Below, one piece after another: positions 55,422 through 64,000 of a stretch of 64,000 bases of DNA. The notes under the pieces are model-generated. The model searched no databases. It saw only the letters and a program-made list of their open reading frames with translations, and had not been told where the DNA came from. Position numbers and translations under genes: made by a program. The DNA comes from Ceriagrion tenellum (taxonomy: Eukaryota; Arthropoda; Insecta; Odonata; Coenagrionidae), in the NCBI GenBank assembly GCA_963169105.1, contig OY720639.1, positions 88,642,593 through 88,706,592 on the forward strand. Direction: 5' to 3'. Positions within the stretch are counted from its first letter, which is position 1. Every line of letters starts with the position of its first letter.

Positions 55422-55966
55422 TTGAGGTAGTTTTTAGCGAAATATCATTTCACCTTTAAATCAATTAATTCAGCCTCATTTTAATAAAAAATACCTCACT
55501 CTTCGAAAGACACCAAGATATCAGCCCCTTACCGAGCTACTTTCCGAGATATTTGCCAAAATATATCGGCCATTTTACATGGGAAATGGTACGTGTATGC
55601 ACTCCACAAAAATCTAAAAAAATGAGGAATTTCTAACACCAAGATATGGTCAAAAAAACTATCAGCTTATAGTTTGTATGCTTTACCAACCAATTTTGAA
55701 AATAAATCATATTGTCACCACCGAATTTTTTCAGAATCACAAAAAACCTTCCGTTGTGAAGAAGTTTCAAACTTACCGCGCGAAACAAATGAGTCAAGTT
55801 CAAGACTTATAGTGATATTTTTATTTGATTTATTAGAATTTCAGTCATGTATAAGTATAACATTTCACCATTAATAATTCAATTTTTAATTCACACTTCT
55901 TACGACTGCTGACATTTAAACGTGTAATTCGCATATGGCCTCCATTATGACTAGGGAACTATCTCT
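55422..55966 (+). mobile_element. MITE-A copy 8
   Basis: It runs from TTGAGGTAGTTTTTAGCGAA to GACTAGGGAACTATCTCT, where the final part of the right terminus is lost. Internal blocks are intact: CCGAGCTACTTTCCGAGATA, GGAAATGGTACGTGTATGCA, CCGCGCGAAACAAATGAGTC. Confidence 0.9.
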
Positions 55967-55974
55967 AATATGGC

Positions 55975-57230
55975 TTTTATACAATTTTTGTTCGGCTATT
56001 TTCAGGCAAAAAGGCTATTTCATCACAATTCCGTTGACATCAATCCATTGCAGGTTCTCAAAAATGGACATTCAGAGTATAAGATAGCACCTGTTTTGAT
56101 AACCACACCCACAAAACTCTTACGAAAAAACGCTCGTTGCGAAATGTGTCACGAATGAGTGATGTATGGCAAGAAATAACAGGAGCCAGTCAGCTGGAAG
56201 GCTTGTCGAAGTTAAATTTGGGAAGATGTGCTGTAAATCCATCCCGTTGTGATTATAGAGACTGTTATATCTTGACCGTTTGATTTCGCTCGGCCGAGTG
56301 TGGTATATTCTGGGTTGATGTTACGTTGTACGTTAGGGGCTGAATATCCGTAAAGGACTTGGACTTGAATGGGATAGTGCGGAAGATACCAGAACAAGTA
56401 TGATTGTTTTTACCGAGCACCGGACTATTTAGTAAAATATAGTTATTCACATGCATACACATATATATTTTTATTTACATTATTTAAATACTCTATTCAT
56501 TTTTTACTCATACTAAGAGAACAAATAAGGCTTCTTGAATACGTAAAATTATCGGTGTGGTATATACAACCTAATCTTTTACAATTACTGCCAGTCCGTT
56601 CTCAAAAGTCAGCATTTTTCAAAATGATTGTTGACCAACTTTCAGGTTTTATTTCGTGGAATTGTTTCATTACACAGCAAATGAAAAATAATACTTTTCG
56701 TTGTCATAGTGATCCAATTTAACGTGTCTTTGTAGTGTAGTGTAGTTTGTACGTGTAGTTTGTTTAATCTGTTTCCAGTCAGTCTTCCATCTTTAGGTGA
56801 GCTACATTTTCAGGATCACTTAGTTAAAAAAAAGCCTTTCTTTCTTAATTGAATCATCTTAAATATTTGTTTTAGTAGCATTTTTTAGCTGCAACGTTAG
56901 GAGCCAAATTTCCTCATTTTTTAATAATGGGAAATTCAAAATGTCAATGAAAGCAAAGGATAAAGACTCTTGTGAAAGTATTTCGGTTTTCTAGGAAATC
57001 TTCAAGAGGGAGAGCAGTTTGTTGAATCTCGTGTTCACTTGGGTGAAGCCCGTGGGTAAACTTTCGTGGAGAATTCATAAGTCACTTAGTTAAATTGAAT
57101 GTATTAATTTTCATATATAGAGAGTTGGCAACACTAATATCTTATGAATGCCGTTCGGTCATCCAGGTTGTCTTCGACAGGGAGAACAGTTTCTTACATT
57201 CTCGTTACCGCATGTGTTTTTAAAGGTCGC
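55975..57230. other. Non-coding DNA, nothing recognised
   Basis: A weak repeat of AGGGAGAGCAGTTTGTTGAA (57008) and AGGGAGAACAGTTTCTTACA (57178), each followed by TCTCG, was noted. No gene recognised. Confidence 0.35.
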
Positions 57231-57236
57231 TAAACG

Positions 57237-57955
57237 TAATGGACTATGCTCTCCGAGAATACAACATGAAAATAAATGAGACGAAGACTAAAATCCTAGT
57301 ATGCGAAAGAGAGAAATCGAATGCAAAAGTCACCCTGAGAGGAGAGAAATTAGAGGAAGTGGATTCCATCACCTTTCTCGGAAGTACCATCACGTGGGAC
57401 AAAGGAAGTATAACGGACATCAGTCAGAGAACAGCCCAAGCTAAGAAGGCGTTCATGGAAAAAATACAACTGCTGTATTCAAAGAAGATAGGACTGCAAA
57501 TAAGGAAACTGTATGTGAAAACAATCGTGTGGAGCGTAGCACTCTATGGATCGGAAGCATAGACCATTGGAAAAGCTGACCAGAGCAGACTAGAAGCCTT
57601 TGAAAACTGGTTCTGGAGGAGGATGCTGAAGATAAAATGTACGGACAAAATAAGCAATGATGAAGTGTACAGAAGAGATAAAGAGGAAAGGATTATATGA
57701 AATACCATACAGAAAATAAGAACGAGATGGATTGGACACACCTTGAGACACAATGGGTGTTTGAGGAACATATTTGAAGGTAAAAAAAGGGAAAAGCCAT
57801 CAGAGGAAGACCGAGGAATAAGTTTACGAACCAAATAAACAGAAACATACATAGGAAGTGATACTAGGAGGTAATGGAACTATTATTAGATAGGGGAGAG
57901 TGAAGGGCTGCAATCAACCAATCTTACTATTGAACAACCAATGAATAAATCACGT
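57237..57955 (+). mobile_element. LINE remnant: reverse-transcriptase C-terminal part and 3' end
   Basis: This is the best coding trace of this LINE family. From 57239 the frame encodes YNMKINETKTKILVCERE (the N..KT. motif of the late reverse-transcriptase domain), VDSITFLGSTITWDKGSITD, ISQRTAQAKKAFMEK, KIGLQIRKLYVKTIVWSVAL and YGSEA before a stop at 57560-57562. It continues as SRLEAFENWFWRRMLKIKC, TDKISNDEV, WIGHTLRHNG with stops and a frameshift near 57790. FLGS..T....DI..RI..AK.AF...LYG.E.WT is standard for this region. It is 5'-truncated at about 57237 and not functional. Tail pieces of the same family lie at 15505, 26222, 38178, 47745 and 58086. Confidence 0.93.
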
Positions 57956-58085
57956 GTTGCCCAAGGCTAGATCTCCTCGTAGAGATATTATTTATCATTT
58001 GCTCTATCTGAAATTTAGTGTCCTCATTTTAATAGCTGGCAACACAACTACGTGAAGGGCTCCCCTTCCAACTTCCTAATGCGAT

Positions 58086-58380
58086 TAAGACCCAGGAATA
58101 AGTTCATGGACCAAATAAAGTGGGGAGTATACATAGTAAGTGATACAAGGAGGTAAAGAAACTAGTATTTGATAGGGAAGGATGGAGGGCTGCGGTCAAC
58201 CAATCTTAGGAATGAGCAACCAATGAATGAATCGCGTGGGTGTTGCCCAAAGCTAGATCTCCTCGTGGAGAAATTATTTGTCAATTTCTCCATCTGATAT
58301 TAAGTTCCCACATTTTAATAGTTGGCAACACTACTGAGTAAAGGGCCTTCCTTCCAACTCCTTTATGCGATTCTCAGCCG
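58086..58380 (+). repeat. Tandem duplicate of the LINE tail plus flank
   Basis: 58086-58235 repeats the last ~150 bp of the LINE at 57805-57950 (CCAGGAATAAGTTCATGGAC, GATAGGGAAGGATGGAGGGC). 58236-58380 repeats the non-LINE flank of 57952-58085 (TTGCCCAAAGCTAGATCTCC, TAGTTGGCAACACTACTGAG). The period is about 283 bp, showing a segmental tandem duplication after insertion. Confidence 0.88.
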
Positions 58381-58384
58381 GTCC

Positions 58385-58689
58385 CCTTTGGCAGTCTTCG
58401 TCTCGGGAATTTCTGTGTCTGGTGCGGGGGAGAGGACTGGGTGGAGGGTGGGAGGGGTGAGTTTCGCGGTGGTAGTGGTGGTCGGTCTTTTGCCTTTTGT
58501 TTTTCTCCCGAGCTGGTAAAGGGGGAAAGAGGGAGATGGGTGGGTTGGGCAGGAGATGAAGGTAAGGCGGCGCGCACGCTCTGGGTAGGGAAGACGAGGG
58601 GTCCGCGTGCCTGAAGATTGGAGGTCCATGTGAGAGAGCATGTGTGCGGGGCGGTGGGTAGCAGGTCGTCTGGATGAAATTCCTTCCGG

Positions 58690-58726
<37 letters not shown>

Positions 58727-58950
58727 GAGCAAAACCGCGTAAGAGAGGAAGAGAGGGAAAGGAAAGGCTTCCTTGCGGAGTTGGCTTACTCGACGGCAAT
58801 GTTTTCCAATTTAGAGGTGGGTGGGTTTGGGAGGGAGAGAGAGAAATGCCCCGGTGGGTGGTTGAAAAGAGGGGGGTTGGTCGAAAATATAGCCTCAAGT
58901 CCTTCTCTGTGGGGGCATTGCTTTTTGCTTTCGTACGTACTGATGACTCT
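58385..58950. other. G/A-rich block
   Basis: Strongly purine-biased on the + strand. The long open frames on the minus strand (up to 174 codons, P/S-rich) follow from this bias and overlap in three frames, so none is called as a gene. Confidence 0.4.
58691..58725. repeat. AG microsatellite
   Basis: An uninterrupted GA run of about 17 units. Confidence 0.97.
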
Positions 58951-58984
58951 CAAGGCGGCGTTGACCGTCTTACAGGACCATTCC

Positions 58985-60440
58985 TCAATGGTGATTGCAC
59001 CGCCTCATTGGCCGACGAACTAAGAAATTCGGAAAGAACACAAGGAGAGATTTGTCAAAAGGTTGTCGAACTTGGCTAGCACACAAACGTACATTCATCA
59101 ACGAGGCAATAAAATTGTTTAAAGGCTGAGAGCAATTACGGATATCTGTGATCGCAAATTTTATTGCTGGTATATTTTATGAAGTAGGATTTAGCAATCG
59201 GAAACTGTCGGGAATGGAAATACATAGGAATGTTGTGTATGATGTACCTCATTGGCCGACGAATTAAGAAACTCGATAGGAACAGAAGGAACTGCCGATT
59301 GGAGAGATTTGTCAAAAGGTTGTCGAACTTGGCTCGCACACTAAGGTGCAGTCATCGACGAGGCAATAAAAATTGTTTAAAAGCTGAGAGCAATTAGGGA
59401 TATCTGTGTATTTCAGCTGTGCAATTCCCCAAGCCTTGTTTGAGTGATGGCAAATGTTTATCGCTGGTATATTTTATGAAGTAGGATTTATGAATCGGAA
59501 GCTGTCAGGAATGGTAATGGACGATGGAAAATTGATTGACAGAGGAAAAATAATTGGATCTGGGTGGCATAGTTATATTATGTTGTAGCTCTTTAGGATA
59601 CGTATGACTGTTGTGTGTTATGTGCCTCATTGAGCGACGAACTGAGAAACTCAGTAGGAACAGAAGGAACTGCGGATTAGAGAGATTTGTCAAAAGGTTG
59701 TCGAACTTGGCTGCCACACAAACGTACACTCATCAACGAGGCAATAAAAGTTGTTTAAAGGCTGATAGCAATTACGGATATCTGTGTATTTCAGCTGTGC
59801 AATTTTCCAAGCATTGTTTGAGTGATGGCTAATGTTTATTGCTGATATATTTTATGAAGTAGGATTTAGAAATCCGGAACTGTCAGGAATGGTGGTAGAC
59901 GATGGAAAATTGATTGACAGTGGAAAAATAATTGGAGCAAGATGGCGTAGTTATATTATGTTGTAGCTCTTTAGGATACGTAGGAGTGTTGTGTGTGATG
60001 TACTTTATTGGCCGACGAACTAAGAATTTTGGCAAGGACAGATGGTACTGCCCTTTGGAGGGATTTGTTAAAAGGTTGTCGAACTTGGCTGGCACACAAA
60101 CGTACAATCATCAATGAGGTAATAAAAATAGTTTTAAGGCTGATAGAAACTACGAATAACTGTGTATTTCAGCTGTGTAATTCGCCAAGCCTTGTTTTAG
60201 CGATGAAAAATTTATATTTCTGGTATATTTCATGAAGTAGGATTTTGGAATCGGAAATTGTAGCGCAGGCAGAAAATTATTGAATGAAAAACTGTCTCTA
60301 AAAATTCTCTACTACACTTGGTTGTGGCAGAGAATATTTGAGAATTGATTTAAAATGGAAAAATCATTGGATCTAGGTGGCATAAATAGTTATATTAAGT
60401 GATGGCTCTTTAGGAAGTGTAGGACTGCTGTGATGTGAAT
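58985..60440 (+). repeat. Tandem array, ~378-bp period
   Basis: GCCGACGAACTAAG-like words recur at 59011, 59255, 59633 and 60011. The last two intervals are 378 bp each; the first (244 bp) reflects a ~134-bp deletion. Within units GAGATTTGTCAAAAGGTTGT, CGAACTTGGCT.GCACAC, GCTGAGAGCAATTACGGATA and GTATATTTTATGAAGTAGGA recur in order. A last, altered partial unit with an insertion reaches about 60440. Short frames on both strands recur in each unit but have no protein character. Confidence 0.9.
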
Positions 60441-60444
60441 GGGT

Positions 60445-63400
60445 AAAAGATAGGAAATAGATGACCATTTCCAGTAGAACGATCGCAGGCAAGATGATCG
60501 TTTAAACTAAGAGTGAAGTTGTGCAAGGATTTGGATGCTAGTTTTTGAATCTATGTTTACGAATAGTTTATATTCTTCCCAATTCTAATTTATACCTGGT
60601 TTGTGCCTACTTTTACTAATCGGAAGTTCCGATTTTTAACACATTTATCTGAAGATGAACGTAAACGTATTCAAGAGTTTTTCAAAACCCTACTCTTCAA
60701 CGAATCGATCATTGGAGGCTCTCTGGTTTACATACGTGAGCATGGTATCGAAAACGCGTGTGCAGAGCACTCCTAATGGAATGAGTTTCTATTTCTTGAA
60801 GTTCATGAGTTAGCCAAGATAGCCCTGTAGGATATGCATCCCTTGTAGGTGAACGGAGAAAAGGCAGGAAAGGGATGGCCATTTCCTGTCTTTTGAGTTG
60901 AAAGCAAAATGTAAAGATATATCATAATTAGTTTACACAAATTTTTTACGCTATATTAAGACGAAAATTGTAGAAAAAACTAAATTCCCTTATCCTATAA
61001 AAAATAATTTACCTAAACTGGTGAAAAGGTTTTTCTAGCTAAATACATCAACAATCATAACGATACAAAGGAAGAGTACCACGAGCACAAATAAAACAGT
61101 AGTTTTATGGTCAGTTGCAGGAACGACACGTATGTATTCTTTAAGAGTTATTGGACCTATAAGCCTTGGCAACCATTCAATAAGTGCTGCACAATTATTA
61201 AGTTTTGTTGAACAAGTGGGTGTTCGATAAGTGCATTGGTTTCATAAATGGCTTCAAAACTTATGGAATGGAATAATGAACTCAAAAAATAGGTAAGATG
61301 GCGGAAGCTCAGTGAACCGCTTGGAGAATTAATTACTTGATAATAGAGTTGTTTTGAGATAAAAAACCAGTTTTTTTACTCTTTCTGACAAATTATTATG
61401 TTTATTACGAATTAAACATTGGATAATCTTTAGTAAGTTTGATTCATCGTTACAAGGTTAGACAAGCATCCCAGGCAATCAACTATTAAAAGATAAGTTA
61501 TGTAGCTTTTAGATGTGTTCCTTCAACCTGAATATTGTTATGCACATATATGCAACTTAATGGATCTCATTACTATTGATTCCATAACTAAATATTCTTG
61601 CAACTAGCCATTATTGAGAAAAATAAAAAAATCCGGTTCAAGGACTTTGGCCAATAATACGAGTTAATGGGAATCCACGGTGCCGTTTCTTTCCTTCCAA
61701 AATCGCAAACTTAAGTCCGGCGGAGCGCAGAACTATCTCAATCTGGTGGTCCTTAATGTACGCATATGAGACTACCATCTACCGCAAAATTATAGTTATT
61801 CGAGGTGGCTCCAGTTCACATTACTTCGGATAGTTGAGACTGCGTTCCGAATTCATGATCGCTATGAAGGCGCTGTGGTCAAGAGCTGCTCCTTCCTTCC
61901 AGTTGCGTTTGGCCACCCGCGCTGCGGAATCTTCGGCTCGCTTGTTACGTCTTGAATTTGTGCTCGAATGATACTGTCGGCCTCGGAACTGATACGGCTG
62001 TTGGAATTTCGGGGCCAGTGACCATTTCTCCGGTCGTAAAACTTACGAATAAGAAATCTCAGCCGAGGATATTTCTCCTTCCTTTCTCGTTTTATCTTTG
62101 GTTGTCTCTTCTAAAAAACCAGATGTCCCTCACATCTGAAATTCTCCTCAGAGGCTAATCAAAAAGGTAACCGTTCCCTTCGCGGTAAAATGTTAGGAAA
62201 ACCATGTGACTTTCTGTCTTGAAAAAAAACACCGTGGAATGTTTTCCTTGCTTTATCTCTACCTTGTTACTTTCCTCACCATGTGGAACTTCGTTGCACT
62301 ATTGAGATTTTCGCAGTTCACTAGTCAGTCACAACTTGGGCGGTTTTTTTTAAGGTATCTTTCTATATCATTGGACTAAACGTTTTTCTATCTCATCAAT
62401 CTATACTCTTTCGATGTTAAGGCTGATCAAATTGTGCTGTATGCGGCTTTAGGCGGGAAAAGCCATTATATATCCCAGTGCCGTTTTGGGTAATGGGTCC
62501 TTAGCACGAATATAGATTGTGACGTTTCACCGGCTCTCGCATTATGAAGTAGTGCCAGTTTTGAATTCCTGGTAATGGGGGCGTGATATTCCTAAAATTT
62601 TATCTAATCTTATTTCGTTATCTAGGCTTTGACCTTGTGCTACCTTAAAGCACTTTCTTAAACGTGTATAGTTTTGTTAAAGCATTGCAACTATTATCAA
62701 TGTCTTGCATGGACTAAACCCAGTCTTTGTATTCATAGGAAATATACTAATGCTTGTTCTTCAACTTTGTTCCAAAGCTAAGTGGAGGCTTTCATTAATT
62801 TTTTATATCTGTGATCCGTTGGTGATATTTTTTCGGATCTTGCTTCATAGAAATTTTTTTCTGAAATTATTTCATGCCTGACGCTTTTGTAATTGTAACT
62901 TTCGCAGAAATTTGGCGAGAGTGGAACATTTAGTCGCTAATTGGCATCCGATAGTCAAAACCTATTCCATTCTTCGCTAAATATAGGTACGTGAGATTGC
63001 CTAGATTGTTTCCAGCCACGTCCTTTCGCGTGGCTTAATTAAAATGATGGTTCAATCCTTCGCACGTTATGCCTATCAGCTCCGTCTTCGAAAATCCTCG
63101 CTAGCTGCAAATGCAGAGAAGTAGCGTCAATTTGAAAAAAAGTCATTTCCGCTCCCTTACCAAAAGAGCCTCTTGAAATTTACCAAAAAGGTAGTTCTCT
63201 CGTATTTACACTTGACTTGTTTATGCTAAGTTTTTCCCTCTCATTGGAAGTAATTAATCCTGAATTTAAGTTAAACCAGAGCGCTGAACTGCTATTAGGT
63301 CCTGTTTATTGATACAAGGGAAAAAAAGCAAGGCTCCTCTTTTTACCCCGTTGGCACAGAAACTGTATGCACGTAAGCTGAAGCTTTCTTGAAAACTCAC

Positions 63401-64000
63401 TGAATTTTAGTCGTGTTCGAAGTTGACTATCTCTCATTTTCAATATTAAAGGAAATTTATTTTGTTTGACGGAGTGCTGTCGGAAGCAACCGTAATATGA
63501 AGGAGACATTCTTGCAAATGCATATTGTCCTGAAAACAGATATCTTCGTTATTTTCTTGACGTCATAATTTTGTAAATATGGAAGGAAAATGTTCTTCAA
63601 CAGGCGTACGGAAAATGGAAATAAACTTGATCGATCAGGCGCCGAGATTTTTTTAATTGCAAAGCTTTCAGACAATTTTTGACAATGGTAATATTCGAAT
63701 GATATCTTAAATTTATTCTTCGAGGCTTTCACGTTTTTCCATAAGGCACAGTAAAATTAAAGCAATCGATAAGTCAGAAGTTCTTCAAAAGCTAAACGAT
63801 TCAACTATTCATTGTAATTTCAAGCCGAGTGGAGGGAATTGCACATTTCTACCACCCGAAAAAATGCAAAACCCATTAAAGCACTGAGGGATTTGGTGTT
63901 TTTCAGGGATCATCGCAAATAGAGTCTACTCGGGCTCAACATCAGGTCTAGAAAATGATCTGCTTTCGTCGTTTCGACTGCTGACTGTGGTATCGTATTG
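60445..64000. other. Non-coding DNA, nothing recognised
   Basis: Only short chance frames. No copy of the transposon families above, no tRNA-like fold and no tandem repeat was seen. Confidence 0.4.

Noticed and set aside
58331..58898. Overlapping minus-strand open frames of 92-174 codons
   Set aside because: Three frames are open at once because the DNA is strongly C/T-biased on that strand and includes an AG run. The peptides are S/P/L-rich low-complexity.

Overview
The window looks like non-coding DNA from a large, repeat-rich animal genome, most likely an arthropod and probably an insect, although the sequence alone does not fix the species. It is AT-rich, open reading frames are short, and no conserved cellular gene or functional RNA gene can be recognised. 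What can be supported is almost entirely decayed transposon sequence: several LINE (non-LTR retrotransposon) lineages, tRNA-derived SINEs, terminal-inverted-repeat MITEs, fold-back elements, tandem satellites and microsatellites. It reads as intergenic DNA or the inside of a very long intron. One short motif at about 690-721, a polypyrimidine tract followed by CAG and then at once by GTGAGT, has the form of a recursive splice site and would fit a long intron on the + strand.

Layout. 1-4.5 kb: a TIR element (874-1383), a TA/GA microsatellite, a GC-richer block and little else. 4.56-6.4 kb: remains of a LINE endonuclease region, a perfect 38-bp palindrome, a tRNA-derived SINE, an AT minisatellite and a LINE reverse-transcriptase tail. 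6.9-8.4 kb: imperfect direct repeats, an exon-like open frame and a SINE. 9.5-11.8 kb: the first two copies of a ~550-bp MITE family (called MITE-A here; eight copies in the window) around a second MITE with ~45-bp TIRs. 13.0-13.8 kb: a ~164-bp satellite with alternating subunit types. 14-16.3 kb: three LINE 3' ends. 17-20 kb: two fold-backs and a GATTCGA-rich element. 22.9-24.1 kb: a tandemly duplicated MITE-A plus flank. 25-26.6 kb: tRNA-like SINE heads, a LINE tail and a fold-back. 27.6-31.3 kb: a ~137-bp tandem array split by a SINE, a second copy of that SINE, and a LINE tail. 32.4-37.1 kb: two further MITE-A copies (one with a nested LINE tail and a long TA run), a degenerate SINE and LINE tails. 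38-43 kb: LINE tails, a C-rich block with a weak exon candidate, MITE-A, and two LINE copies on the minus strand. 43.1-45.5 kb: a long imperfect inverted repeat and a trimeric short TIR array flanked by one 9-bp direct repeat. 46-52.9 kb: pyrimidine-rich DNA, LINE tail, fold-back, TA run and a putative TIR element. 54.5-60.4 kb: a duplicated segment with a tRNA-like element, MITE-A, a LINE reverse-transcriptase end with its tail duplicated in tandem, an AG run, and a ~378-bp tandem array. 60.4-64 kb: nothing recognised.

No operon, pathway or defence system is visible. The biology that can be read is transposon history: nested insertions, target-site duplications, shared modules between families, and tandem growth of former transposons into satellite-like arrays. 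All repeat calls come from comparing copies by eye within the window; family names are tentative.
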